Source: SIG565 sp045540055 (GTDB taxonomy: Bacteria; Bacillota; Clostridia; Oscillospirales; Acutalibacteraceae). From it: a stretch of 64,000 nucleotides of DNA. Under the pieces are notes generated by a model. It saw only the letters and a program-made list of their open reading frames with translations, searched no databases and was not told the origin of the DNA. The stretch spans positions 1 to 64,000 of the forward strand of contig JAZQGO010000011.1 in assembly GCA_045540055.1 (NCBI GenBank), given 5' to 3'. The translations under genes were made by a program, and so were the position numbers. Positions within the stretch are counted from its first letter, which is position 1; each line of letters begins with the position of its first letter. Shown in pieces: positions 1 through 9,085 of the stretch.

Positions 1-115
1 CCTGAGCCATAGCAGCAATTATTGCAACGCAAATTATTATAAATTAAACTCGGACGAATGTCAAGTAGTTTTTGCTTTTAAATGTTAAAAAAAGGTTACA
101 AGATGGCGCGAAAGG

Positions 116-145
116 TTGACATTTATATATATAATTTGGTAAAAT
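116..145 (+). promoter_or_regulatory. sigma-A type promoter for the yicC operon
   Basis: TTGACA at 116-121 and TAAAAT at 140-145, separated by 18 bp, about 85 bp upstream of the chosen yicC start. It is the only convincing -35/-10 pair ahead of the housekeeping run. Positions 1-115 show no gene that I can support. Confidence 0.6.
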
Positions 146-229
146 ATTATGAAATATTATGGATATGCAAACGTGAAAAATTTGGTTCGGATTATTCGTG
201 TTTGCTTATGTCCGTTAGGAGATACCACT

Positions 230-1108
230 ATGATTAAAAGTATGACCGGCTTCGGCAGGGCTCAAAAAAGTATTGGTAACTTTAATGTTACGGTTGAAAT
301 GAAATCAGTAAATCACAGATATTTTGAGTTTTCTGTGAGAACTCCGCGCAACTGCTCGTTTCTTGATGAAAAGCTAAAGAGCTTTTGCCAACAGAAGATT
401 ACCCGAGGTAAGATTGAGATGTATGTTTCAATTGAATTCCTTGATGCAAATCAGACGACGGTTGAGATTAACGATGAGCTTGCGTCGTCATATATTGCCG
501 CACTTAAAACACTCTCGAAAAGGTACGGTATAAAGAATGATATCAAGGTATCAACCGTTGCGGCTAATAACGATGTTTTTGTTATTAAGAGAAATGCGCT
601 TGATGAGGATGCGGTTACCGCCGCTGTTTTAGAAACCGCCGATGAAGCAATCTGCGCATTTATAAATATGCGAGAGGTTGAGGGCGAAAGACTGAGGGCC
701 GACCTTGAAAGCCGAGTTGAGTTTATACTCCAAAAGGTTGCATTTATTGAGCAGCGCTCACCCGAAACGGTGAAGCTTTACCGTGAGCGTATTGAGCAAA
801 AAATAAAGGAATTACTTGATTTGGCTCAGGTCGATGAGCAGAGAATTCTCACCGAAACGGCTATTTTTGCCGATAAGGTTGCCGTAGCTGAAGAGACGGT
901 CAGACTGCGCAGTCATATCGGGCAGATGTGTGATCTGCTTAAAACCGATGATGCCGTAGGCAGAAAGCTTGATTTCATCGTTCAGGAAATGAATCGAGAA
1001 ACCAACACCATTGGCTCAAAGGCGCAGGATGTTGAGATTACTCGAAGCGTCGTTGACATCAAGGCAGAAATCGAGAAGATGCGCGAGCAGGTGCAGAACA
1101 TAGAATAA
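230..1108 (+). CDS. yicC: YicC/YloC-family endoribonuclease
   Basis: A 292-residue protein of the YicC/YloC family, RNases implicated in RNA turnover in E. coli and B. subtilis. The family signature MIKSMTGFGRA opens the protein, and the C-terminal part (KLDFIVQEMNRETNTIGSKA, then a helix ending in REQVQNIE) is the conserved DUF1732-type end. I start at ATG 230 because it follows an AGGAGA ribosome site at 216-221 and gives the canonical N-terminus; an upstream in-frame ATG at 149 would add 27 unrelated residues. It is first in a co-directional run with remA, gmk and rpoZ, the order known from many Gram-positive bacteria. Family assignment is firm; the exact substrate is unknown. Confidence 0.92.
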   Translation: MIKSMTGFGRAQKSIGNFNVTVEMKSVNHRYFEFSVRTPRNCSFLDEKLKSFCQQKITRGKIEMYVSIEFLDANQTTVEINDELASSYIAALKTLSKRYGIKNDIKVSTVAANNDVFVIKRNALDEDAVTAAVLETADEAICAFINMREVEGERLRADLESRVEFILQKVAFIEQRSPETVKLYRERIEQKIKELLDLAQVDEQRILTETAIFADKVAVAEETVRLRSHIGQMCDLLKTDDAVGRKLDFIVQEMNRETNTIGSKAQDVEITRSVVDIKAEIEKMREQVQNIE

Positions 1109-1118
1109 GAGGGATAAT

Positions 1119-1388
1119 ATGAAACTGATAAACATAGGCTTTGGTAATATGGTTTCGGCAAACAGAATGGTTGCCATAGTTAGTCCCGAATCGGCTCCTA
1201 TCAAGCGAATCGTTCAGGACGCTAAGGAGCGTGGCACACTTATTGACGCCACCCACGGCCGACGCACTCGTGCCGTAATTATTACCGACAGTGACCATAT
1301 AATTTTAACATATCTCCAGTCCGAAACGGTGGCCAACCGACTAAGTGAAGAGCAGATGGAGGCAGAAGAGGAGATATTTGATGAATAA
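1119..1388 (+). CDS. remA: RemA/DUF370 family regulator
   Basis: An 89-residue protein matching the RemA (DUF370) family. In B. subtilis RemA is a DNA-binding activator of biofilm matrix and osmoprotection genes. The diagnostic block INIGFGNMVSANRMVAIVSP lies near the N-terminus, followed by IDATHGRRTRAVIITDSDHIILT in the middle. The acidic tail extends past the usual end and the coding sequence overlaps gmk by 8 bp, suggesting translational coupling. In Clostridia the regulated genes are not defined, so only the family role is claimed. Confidence 0.9.
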   Translation: MKLINIGFGNMVSANRMVAIVSPESAPIKRIVQDAKERGTLIDATHGRRTRAVIITDSDHIILTYLQSETVANRLSEEQMEAEEEIFDE

Positions 1389-1989
1389 GGGTAAATTATT
1401 TATAGTATCGGGCCCATCGGGCTCGGGTAAGGACACAATTTTGCAGGGTGTGCTTAAAAAGCACCCCGAAATAAAGCTTTCTATATCTTCTATAACCAGA
1501 GCTATGCGTGCAGGTGAGGTTGAGGGTGAAAAATATCATTTTATCTCCCGTGATGAGTTTGAAGACCTGCTTAAAAACGATATGCTGCTCGAACACAATG
1601 TTTTTGTGGGCAACTACTACGGCACGCCCAAGGCGCCGGTAGACGAGTGTCTTGCAAACGGCGACGATATGATTTTAGAAATCGACGTCAATGGTGCAGC
1701 TCAGGTCAGAGAAAAAATGCCTGAGGCTATAAGCATTTTTATAATGCCGCCCTCGTTTGAGGTGCTGAAAAAACGCTTAAGCGGTCGTGGTACCGAAACT
1801 GAGGCGCTGGTCGAGCAACGGCTCAGCGCGGCGCTGAGTGAAATCGCACGTGCTAAGGAATATGATTATATCGTTATAAATGATGTACTCAAAGAAGCAA
1901 TTGATGATCTTCTCTCAATTATTATAAGCGAGAGATTGAGAATAAACAGACAAAAACAAATTATTGATGAGGTGCTTGAAAAATGTTAA
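1381..1989 (+). CDS. gmk: guanylate kinase
   Basis: Phosphorylates GMP to GDP with ATP in cytosolic purine nucleotide metabolism. The 202-residue protein begins with the P-loop GPSGSGKDT (about residues 10-18), followed by the GMP-binding region SSITRAMRAGEVEGEKYHF and the lid segment RLSGRGTETEALVEQRL. Length is typical. The ATG at 1381 is chosen because the core family sequence starts there (MNKGKLFIVSGPSG); an in-frame ATG at 1345 lies inside remA. Its stop overlaps the rpoZ start by 7 bp. Confidence 0.96.
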   Translation: MNKGKLFIVSGPSGSGKDTILQGVLKKHPEIKLSISSITRAMRAGEVEGEKYHFISRDEFEDLLKNDMLLEHNVFVGNYYGTPKAPVDECLANGDDMILEIDVNGAAQVREKMPEAISIFIMPPSFEVLKKRLSGRGTETEALVEQRLSAALSEIARAKEYDYIVINDVLKEAIDDLLSIIISERLRINRQKQIIDEVLEKC

Positions 1990-2162
1990 ATCCCGCAATT
2001 GGTAAACTTATAAACAACTGTGACAACCGTTACAGACTCGTTCTCGAAATCGCTCACACAGCAAGAGAAATTTCTGAGGATGCCGCAGAGAAGGGCGAAA
2101 TTATAATCGAAAAGCCCGTAAGCCTTGCAATAGACAAAATCGCAAGCGAAATCGACGACTAA
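1983..2162 (+). CDS. rpoZ: RNA polymerase omega subunit
   Basis: A 59-residue protein that starts inside the last codons of gmk. It carries the omega signature NRYRLVLEIAHTARE and the conserved KPVSLAI segment near the C-terminus. Omega assists assembly and stability of the core polymerase through the beta-prime subunit. The protein is short compared with proteobacterial omegas but typical for Clostridia. The gmk-rpoZ-priA context supports the call. The usual coaBC gene found between rpoZ and priA in Bacillus is absent here. Confidence 0.9.
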   Translation: MLNPAIGKLINNCDNRYRLVLEIAHTAREISEDAAEKGEIIIEKPVSLAIDKIASEIDD

Positions 2163-2200
2163 TTCTTTTCTTCTAACGACTAATTTCGGAGGTGCTCGGT

Positions 2201-4612
2201 ATGTGTCGTACGACTGCAAGCGTAATCATTGAAAAGACTGCTTACAGTTTTGATAAGCCGTATGATTACATAGTGCCCGAAAATTTAATCGATGTGTGCC
2301 GCCCTGGTTGCCGTGTCGTTGTGCCTTTTGGCAGAGCCAATACTTCTCGTCAGGGCTTGGTGCTGTCGGTTGGCAGTTCATCTGATACCGACAATTTAAA
2401 GTCGGTTGTTTCGGTTGCCGATGTTACCCCGATTTTAAGTGATGAAATGCTGAAGCTGTGCGAGTGGCTGCACGAAACGCTGTTCTGCACATATTTTGAC
2501 GCCGTCAATGCTGTTTTACCGACGGGTGTCTCTCTTAAGGTTGTTGAGCATTATGTCGCAAACGATGAGATGCAGCTGACCGACAACGAGCGTGACGTTT
2601 TTGAATTTATCAAGGGCAGTACACGAGAACTTACCGCCGAAATTATTTCAAAGGCGTTTGGTGAAGAGTCACTTGCAATTCTTCGCTCTTTAGAGCAAAA
2701 GGGTGCGGTTATAAGACAGAGCAGTGCTATTCGTAAAATGAACGATTCTCTGCTTAAATCTGTAAGACCGCTTACCGACGATTTATCGGTATTTAAACTC
2801 ACAGCAAGACAGCGTGAGGTCGCACAGTATATTTGCGATAATCCCGACACACCCGTTAAGGAAATACAGTATTATACGGGTGCCTCGGTATCGGTTGTTG
2901 ATGCGCTTGTGTCAAAGGGTATAGCGCAGTATTTTCAAAAGGAAATATTCCGTATGCCCGTACTGCCAAATGACATTGGAAATAAATCTGAAATTGCGCT
3001 TACCGACGAACAGCAAACGGCATATTACTCACTCGAGCACTTGCTTGGTAGCGGTGAGTCGGCACTTCTTTACGGAGTTACGGGTAGCGGTAAGACACAG
3101 GTGTTTTTAAAGCTTGTTGATAAGGTTATCGCTGTTAATAAAAGCGTAATTATAATGGTGCCCGAAATTTCGCTGACACCGCAGACAATATCTATTTTTT
3201 CCTCGCGTTACGGCAAAAAAATTGCCGTTTTTCACAGTGCTATGTCACTCGGTCAGAGAATGGATGAATGGAAGCGTGTTAAGAACGGTGATGCTCTGAT
3301 TGCCATTGGTACGCGCTCGGCTATATTTGCACCTACCGATAATCTCGGACTCATTATTATGGATGAGGAGCAGGAGCACACTTATAAATCTGAGCAGTCA
3401 CCGCGTTTTCACGCAAGGGATGTTGCACGCTTCAGAGCAAAATATCACGGTGCATTATTTTTAATGGCTTCTGCCACACCGTCGATTGAAACGTACACCG
3501 CCGCCCAAAGCGGCAAGTACAAACTATGCACGCTAAAAAACCGCTACGGCAATGCCGTTTTACCCGATGTTGAAATTGTCGATATGAAAAGTGAAATGCA
3601 GTCGGGCAATACGGGTGCTATAAGCGGTGTGTTATATAATGAGATAGATACTGCTTTAGGTAGCGGCTCTCAGGCTATAGTATTACTTAACCGCCGTGGG
3701 CATAATACCTATATATCCTGTATGTCGTGTGGCACCGTTCTGACCTGTCCTAACTGCAGTGTGTCGCTGACCTATCATTCAGCGAATAAGCGGGCGATGT
3801 GCCACTATTGCGGCTATAGCCAGCCTGTGCCCGATAAATGTACAGAGTGTGGTGACAGCCACATAAAATTCTCAGGTATCGGCACGCAAAAAGTTGAGGA
3901 AGAACTTAAAATGCTTTTTCCTAACGCAAGTATTTTGCGCATTGATGCCGATAGTACCACTTCCAAGGATTCACACTCACAATACCTTAACGACTTTTCG
4001 TCGGGTAAGTACGATATAATGCTCGGCACTCAAATGGTGGCTAAAGGACTTGATTTTCCCAATGTTACGGTAGTAGGGGTTCTGTGCGCTGATAGGGCAA
4101 TGAATAGCGACGACTACCGCAGTGTTGAGCGCACCTTTTCATTGCTGACTCAGGTCGTCGGCAGGGCAGGCAGGGGAGACAAACGTGGCAAGGCCGTAAT
4201 ACAAACCCAGAATCCCGATAATAATATAATCTATATGGCGCAAAATCAGGACTACGATGCCTTTTATGACAGTGAAATTAAGATGCGTCAGCTTATGACC
4301 TATCCGCCGTATTGCGATATTGTGTCGGTATCGGTGACTTCTCTTTCTCAACAGTTGGCTTTGAACACCGCCAAAGAGGTCTTTGCCAACGTTAAAAAGC
4401 TTGTAGAGAGTGAGTATAGCGATGTTAAACTCATAGTTTTAGGACCGACCGCCGCAGTAATGCCCAAAATCAACAATAAATACAAATATAAGCTGATTAT
4501 TAAATGCAAAAACGGCAAACGCACGCGGTCGCTTTTAAAGGCGGCTACCGATATGCGTCTGCCAAAAGATACAACAGTAATTATAGATATAAATCCAGAG
4601 TCAATTATTTAG
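2201..4612 (+). CDS. priA: primosomal protein N' (PriA helicase)
   Basis: Restart helicase that reloads the replisome at stalled forks. 803 residues. Visible are the N-terminal DNA-binding domain, Walker A GVTGSGKT at about residues 292-299, the DEEQ box at about 388-391, paired zinc-binding CxxC motifs (CMSCG, CPNC, CHYC, CTEC) around 510-550, and the helicase motif GTQMVAKGLDFPNV. I use ATG 2201, which sits 8 nt after a CGGAGG ribosome site; a GTG at 2192 overlaps that site and is less likely. A 29 nt gap follows rpoZ and 9 nt separate it from def. Confidence 0.96.
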   Translation: MCRTTASVIIEKTAYSFDKPYDYIVPENLIDVCRPGCRVVVPFGRANTSRQGLVLSVGSSSDTDNLKSVVSVADVTPILSDEMLKLCEWLHETLFCTYFDAVNAVLPTGVSLKVVEHYVANDEMQLTDNERDVFEFIKGSTRELTAEIISKAFGEESLAILRSLEQKGAVIRQSSAIRKMNDSLLKSVRPLTDDLSVFKLTARQREVAQYICDNPDTPVKEIQYYTGASVSVVDALVSKGIAQYFQKEIFRMPVLPNDIGNKSEIALTDEQQTAYYSLEHLLGSGESALLYGVTGSGKTQVFLKLVDKVIAVNKSVIIMVPEISLTPQTISIFSSRYGKKIAVFHSAMSLGQRMDEWKRVKNGDALIAIGTRSAIFAPTDNLGLIIMDEEQEHTYKSEQSPRFHARDVARFRAKYHGALFLMASATPSIETYTAAQSGKYKLCTLKNRYGNAVLPDVEIVDMKSEMQSGNTGAISGVLYNEIDTALGSGSQAIVLLNRRGHNTYISCMSCGTVLTCPNCSVSLTYHSANKRAMCHYCGYSQPVPDKCTECGDSHIKFSGIGTQKVEEELKMLFPNASILRIDADSTTSKDSHSQYLNDFSSGKYDIMLGTQMVAKGLDFPNVTVVGVLCADRAMNSDDYRSVERTFSLLTQVVGRAGRGDKRGKAVIQTQNPDNNIIYMAQNQDYDAFYDSEIKMRQLMTYPPYCDIVSVSVTSLSQQLALNTAKEVFANVKKLVESEYSDVKLIVLGPTAAVMPKINNKYKYKLIIKCKNGKRTRSLLKAATDMRLPKDTTVIIDINPESII

Positions 4613-4621
4613 GAGAATGAA

Positions 4622-5074
4622 ATGGCTATCCGAAATATTTTAAAGTACGGTGATGATGCACTTCGCAAGGTTTCACGCACCGTTATCAATTTTGATGAGC
4701 GTCTGGCTCAGACACTTGATGATATGAAGGACACTATGTATGACGCCGACGGTTGCGGTCTTGCAGCGCCACAGATTGGCGTGCTCAGAAGATACTGCAT
4801 AGTCGATGTTGGTGACGGACTTATAGAGCTTGTAAACCCCGTTATAATCGAGAAAAGCGGTGTTCAGAATGAGGATGAGGGTTGCCTGTCAATACCGGGC
4901 AACTACAAAACCACCGTTCGCCCAATGCGTGTTACGGTACGCGCTCAAGACCGTCACGGTAACACCTTTACGGTGTCGGGTGAGGGACTAAAGGCGCGTG
5001 CCTTCTGCCACGAAATCGACCATTTAGACGGCATTTTGTTTATCGACCGCGCTATAGGAGATAAAAAAGAATGA
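4622..5074 (+). CDS. def: peptide deformylase
   Basis: Removes the N-formyl group from nascent proteins. The 150-residue protein shows all three family motifs: GCGLAAPQIG, EGCLS (metal-binding Cys) and HEIDHLDG (two metal-binding His and the catalytic Glu). Length fits the short Firmicute type. Its stop overlaps the fmt start by 4 bp, coupling formylation and deformylation functions. The ribosome site AGGAGA lies just upstream of ATG 4622. Confidence 0.96.
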   Translation: MAIRNILKYGDDALRKVSRTVINFDERLAQTLDDMKDTMYDADGCGLAAPQIGVLRRYCIVDVGDGLIELVNPVIIEKSGVQNEDEGCLSIPGNYKTTVRPMRVTVRAQDRHGNTFTVSGEGLKARAFCHEIDHLDGILFIDRAIGDKKE

Positions 5075-5997
5075 GAATTGTTTTTATGGGTACGCCCGAT
5101 ATTGCCGCCGCTTCGCTCGATGCGCTTATAAAGGCAGGTCACAATATCGTAGGTGTTTTCACTCAGCCCGATAAACCCGTCGGTCGCAAGCAGATTTTGA
5201 CGGCACCACCCGTTAAGGTCTGCGCCGAAAATAACGGAGTAACGGTCTATCAGCCCGTAAGTGTGCGTGATGGTAAGGCGCTTGAAATCTTAAAAGAGCT
5301 TGCACCCGAAATAATCGTGGTTGTGGCATACGGTAAGATTTTACCCAAGGAAATTTTAGAACTGCCAAAATACGGTTGTGTGAATGCCCACGCGTCACTG
5401 CTGCCTAAATATCGCGGTGCGTCGCCGATACAGTGGTGTATAGTCTGTGGTGAAAAACAGACGGGCGTTACAACAATGTTGATGGATGAGGGTATGGATA
5501 CGGGCGATATACTCGAAACGGTTACCGTAGATATAGGTGATAACGAAACAAGTGAGCAACTGTTTGAGAGGCTGACCTTAGCGGCATCAGAACTTGTCTG
5601 CTCAACCGTAGATAAACTCGAAAAGGGGCAGATCACCCCGATTAAACAGAACGAAGCAGAGGCTACCTATGCGCCAATAATCAGAAAAGAAATGGCGCTT
5701 ATAGACTTTAATAAAACCGCTGATGAGATACACAATTTAGTTCGTGGGCTCTATGGTTGGCCTACGGCATATTTTATGCTTGACGGCAAGCGTATAAAGG
5801 TCTATAAAACACAAGTTGCACTTGATACAAAAAATGATGTCGGCACGGTAATAAAAAGCGACAATGAATTTATTATCGCCTGTGGCGGTGGCACCTCGGT
5901 TAAAATTATAGAATTACAGCCCGAGGGCTCAAAAAGAATGGAAGCAAAACAGTGGTTGATGGGTAAGAAAATACCCGAGGGCAGCGTGATAAAATAA
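5071..5997 (+). CDS. fmt: methionyl-tRNA formyltransferase
   Basis: Formylates initiator Met-tRNA using 10-formyl-tetrahydrofolate. 308 residues with the N-terminal FMGTPDIAAASLDAL, the catalytic region NAHASLLPKYRGASPIQW (Asn and His of the active site) and a C-terminal beta-barrel domain from about residue 205. Overlaps def by 4 bp (ATGA). The def-fmt-rsmB order is conserved in Gram-positive bacteria. Confidence 0.96.
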   Translation: MRIVFMGTPDIAAASLDALIKAGHNIVGVFTQPDKPVGRKQILTAPPVKVCAENNGVTVYQPVSVRDGKALEILKELAPEIIVVVAYGKILPKEILELPKYGCVNAHASLLPKYRGASPIQWCIVCGEKQTGVTTMLMDEGMDTGDILETVTVDIGDNETSEQLFERLTLAASELVCSTVDKLEKGQITPIKQNEAEATYAPIIRKEMALIDFNKTADEIHNLVRGLYGWPTAYFMLDGKRIKVYKTQVALDTKNDVGTVIKSDNEFIIACGGGTSVKIIELQPEGSKRMEAKQWLMGKKIPEGSVIK

Positions 5998-6007
5998 GGG
6001 AGTGAAA

Positions 6008-7282
6008 ATGTTGGCGAATGCAAGACGAATGGCAGTAAATGCTCTATTGAGAGTTGATAGCGACAATGCATATTCCAACATAACACTAAACAATATTTTA
6101 AATGACAGTGACGCTTCAAGCGCCGACAAAGCCCTTACAACAGCGCTTTTTTACGGAGTACTTGATAGGCGTATAACACTCGATTATGTTTTAAACAGTC
6201 TTACGAAAACACCCTTTAAAAAGGTTAATTACTTTACCGCGCAGGTGTTAAGGGTTGGTTTATATCAGATAATGTATATGGACCGAATACCAAATTCGGC
6301 CGCAGTTGATGAAGCGGTGAAAATGGTAAAAAAATCAAAAGAGAGCCGTAACGCAGGCTTTGTAAATGCCGTTTTGCGCTCAGCCATACGTGCCAAAAAG
6401 CTGTTACCTGAGGGCGACAGTGTTGAGGATTTAAGCGTTATTTATTCCTGCCCTGAATGGATTGTTAAGGAGTTTATAAACGATTACGGTAAAGAAACAA
6501 CGGTTGCTTTACTTGAAGAAACACTTAAACCCGCACCGCTTAATATCAGGGTGAATACCACTAAAATTTCACCCTATGAGCTTATAGAAATGCTTGTCGA
6601 AAAGGGAATAGAGGCAGTCGGTAGCGAGCAGGAAAACGCACTTACTTTACTCGGCGGTGTTAGTATTGAAAAGCTTTCACTTTATAAGAAGGGTTACTTC
6701 TATGTGCAGGACCTAAGCTCACAAAAGGCCGTTTCGGTTTTGGGTGTGCAAAAGGGCGAGAGGGTGCTCGATATGTGTGCAGCCCCTGGTGGTAAAAGCT
6801 TTACACTTGCCTGCCTTATGGAAAACACAGGTCAGGTCGTTGCTTGCGATATTCACCCACACAGAGTGGGGCTCATTCGTGAGGGCGCTCAGCGTTTGGG
6901 GCTTGATATAATTAAGCCTATGACCGCCGATGCCACTGTTTTTGACCAGAGTCTCGGCACCTTTGATGCGGTGCTGTGTGATGTGCCGTGTTCAGGTCTT
7001 GGTATTATAAGGCGAAAGCCTGACATAAAATATAAAAAGGCCGATGATTTCGGCGCTTTACAGAATATTCAGTATTCAATACTCGAGAATGCGGCTCGAT
7101 ATTTGAGTGATACCGGTAGAATAGTTTATTCTACCTGCACCCTCAGAAAAGCCGAGAATGAGCAGATAGTAAACAAATTTTTAGAAGAAAACCAAGATTT
7201 TGAACTTGAAAATATGCATACCTTCCTACCGCATATTGACGGTACCGACGGATTTTTTACAGCGCTACTCAAAAAGAGGTGA
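6008..7282 (+). CDS. rsmB: 16S rRNA (cytosine-C5) methyltransferase RsmB
   Basis: S-adenosylmethionine-dependent methyltransferase for cytosine 967 (E. coli numbering) of 16S rRNA. 424 residues: an N-terminal NusB-like RNA-binding domain (about 1-140) and a Rossmann methyltransferase domain with MCAAPGGKSF for SAM binding, DVPCSGLG (motif IV, PC) and YSTCTLRKAENE (catalytic Cys of motif VI). I prefer ATG 6008, 5 nt after an AAGGGAG site; a GTG at 6002 lies within that site. Confidence 0.95.
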   Translation: MLANARRMAVNALLRVDSDNAYSNITLNNILNDSDASSADKALTTALFYGVLDRRITLDYVLNSLTKTPFKKVNYFTAQVLRVGLYQIMYMDRIPNSAAVDEAVKMVKKSKESRNAGFVNAVLRSAIRAKKLLPEGDSVEDLSVIYSCPEWIVKEFINDYGKETTVALLEETLKPAPLNIRVNTTKISPYELIEMLVEKGIEAVGSEQENALTLLGGVSIEKLSLYKKGYFYVQDLSSQKAVSVLGVQKGERVLDMCAAPGGKSFTLACLMENTGQVVACDIHPHRVGLIREGAQRLGLDIIKPMTADATVFDQSLGTFDAVLCDVPCSGLGIIRRKPDIKYKKADDFGALQNIQYSILENAARYLSDTGRIVYSTCTLRKAENEQIVNKFLEENQDFELENMHTFLPHIDGTDGFFTALLKKR

Positions 7283-7286
7283 TATC

Positions 7287-8324
7287 TTGTCAAAAATTGA
7301 TATTAAATCTATGACTATACCCGAAATTAAAGAGTTTTTAAAGACTCTCGGCGAGCCGTCATACAGGGCTCAGCAGATTTTTTCTTGGCTGCAATCGGGT
7401 GTTAACAGTTTTGATGAGATGACCAATTTGTCAAAGGCACTGCGTGCAAAGCTTGAGAATGAATGCTACATAGCTGACGTGAAAATCGAAAAGCGGCTTG
7501 AGTCGGTTATCGACGGTACGGTGAAATATCTTTACAGACTTCACGACGGTGAATATATAGAATCAGTATTTATGAAATACAAGCACGGTTATACCGTGTG
7601 CATATCCACGCAGGTTGGTTGCCGAATGGGCTGTAGCTTCTGCGCTTCGGGACTCGACGGACTTTTTCGTAACCTGACGGCATCCGAGATGCTGTCCCAA
7701 GTGATGATGGCTAGCAAGGATAACGGCGTCAGAATTTCAAACGTTGTTATGATGGGCATGGGCGAACCGCTTGATAATTTTGATAATTCAATTCGCTTTT
7801 TACAGCTTGTATCCGATGAGCAGGGTTTGAATATAGGGCTTAGACACATATCCCTATCAACTTCGGGTCTTGTAAGCGGTATTTATAAATTAGCAGAGTA
7901 TAATATGCCGATTACTTTATCGGTTTCACTTCACGCCCCAAATGACGAGATACGCTCGGGTATGATGAAGGTGAATAAGAAATGGAATATAGACGAGCTT
8001 TTGAAGGCTTGCAGATATTATCAAAGCGTAACGGGAAGAAGAATTTCCTTTGAATATGCTATGATTAACGGGGTAAACGACTCACGTGAGAATGCCGATG
8101 AATTAGCGAAAAGAATTAAGGGAATTATGAGTCACGTCAATCTAATTCCCGTTAATCCCGTCAAAGAAAACAACTATAAAAAGGCTGATGATAACGCAAT
8201 TAGAGCATTTGTGTCACGGCTTGAGAGTATGGGCGTTGTGGCTACGATAAGACGCACCTTGGGCGCCGACATAAACGCTTCTTGCGGACAACTTCGCAGA
8301 GCTACAGTAAAGGAGGTAGAGTGA
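7287..8324 (+). CDS. rlmN: dual-specificity RNA methyltransferase RlmN
   Basis: Radical SAM enzyme that methylates C2 of adenosine 2503 in 23S rRNA and A37 of some tRNAs. 345 residues. The iron-sulfur cluster motif appears as CRMGCSFC, followed by the SAM-binding GMGEPLDN and the C-terminal NPVKENNYKKA region with a conserved late Cys (ASCGQLR). The start is a TTG at 7287, 3 nt after the strong site AAAGAGGTGAT; an upstream in-frame ATG at 7200 lies inside rsmB. Four nucleotides separate it from rsmB, so coupling is likely. Confidence 0.95.
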   Translation: MSKIDIKSMTIPEIKEFLKTLGEPSYRAQQIFSWLQSGVNSFDEMTNLSKALRAKLENECYIADVKIEKRLESVIDGTVKYLYRLHDGEYIESVFMKYKHGYTVCISTQVGCRMGCSFCASGLDGLFRNLTASEMLSQVMMASKDNGVRISNVVMMGMGEPLDNFDNSIRFLQLVSDEQGLNIGLRHISLSTSGLVSGIYKLAEYNMPITLSVSLHAPNDEIRSGMMKVNKKWNIDELLKACRYYQSVTGRRISFEYAMINGVNDSRENADELAKRIKGIMSHVNLIPVNPVKENNYKKADDNAIRAFVSRLESMGVVATIRRTLGADINASCGQLRRATVKEVE

Positions 8325-9050
8325 ATGCAGATTTACGGTAAAAGTGATGTAGGTATGATGCGCTCGTGCAATCAGGACGCCTTCAGCATCATTCTTTTGC
8401 CCGACAATGCGGCGCTGAGTATTGTATGTGACGGAATGGGTGGTGCAAACGCAGGCAATATTGCAAGTCAGATTGCAACCGACACAATCAAAGATTATGT
8501 TTTGAAATCATACTCACCGCAAATGTCTTCACTATCTATTGAAAAACTTCTAAGGGGTGCTGTTGATACCGCAAATATTGAGGTGTATGACAAGGCGAAC
8601 TCCTGTGAAGAGTGCAAGGGTATGGGCACAACCGTTGTTGTGACATTAGTCAAAGATGGCGTCGCACATATTCTTCATGTGGGTGACAGTCGCGCTTATC
8701 TTATTGGTGGTCAGAACATTGAGCAGATAACACGTGACCACTCGGTTATACAGGATATGCTCGATAGCGGGCAGATAACCGCACAAGAGGCTAAAACTCA
8801 TCCGAAGAAAAATATAATCACAAGGGCTGTCGGCATTCTTCCCGAAACCGACAGTGAATATAATCAGGTTGAACTCGGTGGAGGTACACTTTTAAGCTGT
8901 ACCGACGGTCTTAGTGGAATGCTTAGCGCCGAGAAAATTAAGGAAATAACACTTGAAAATAAAATTGATGAAGTACCCGATAGGTTGATTGTTGCCGCAA
9001 ACAGTCTGCAGAGCAACGATAATGTTACCGTTACGGTGGTAGCAGAATAA
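8325..9050 (+). CDS. prpC: PP2C-type Ser/Thr protein phosphatase (PrpC/Stp)
   Basis: Partner phosphatase of the PASTA kinase encoded next. 241 residues with the PPM metal-binding motifs: RSCNQDAF near residue 15, DGMGG at 36-40, GDSRAYL near 120 and a late SCTDGLSGML. It is cytosolic with no membrane segment. It begins immediately after the rlmN stop with an AAAGGAGGT ribosome site inside the end of rlmN. In B. subtilis this pair controls cell-wall synthesis, stationary-phase survival and germination in response to muropeptides. Confidence 0.93.
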   Translation: MQIYGKSDVGMMRSCNQDAFSIILLPDNAALSIVCDGMGGANAGNIASQIATDTIKDYVLKSYSPQMSSLSIEKLLRGAVDTANIEVYDKANSCEECKGMGTTVVVTLVKDGVAHILHVGDSRAYLIGGQNIEQITRDHSVIQDMLDSGQITAQEAKTHPKKNIITRAVGILPETDSEYNQVELGGGTLLSCTDGLSGMLSAEKIKEITLENKIDEVPDRLIVAANSLQSNDNVTVTVVAE

Positions 9051-9085
9051 GTTATCGGAAAACAGTAGAAACGGAAAGGTGCTTT

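Noticed and set aside
1..10. A minus-strand start (ATGGCTCAG...) running off the left edge
   Set aside because: Only three codons are visible and no ribosome binding site lies upstream on that strand.
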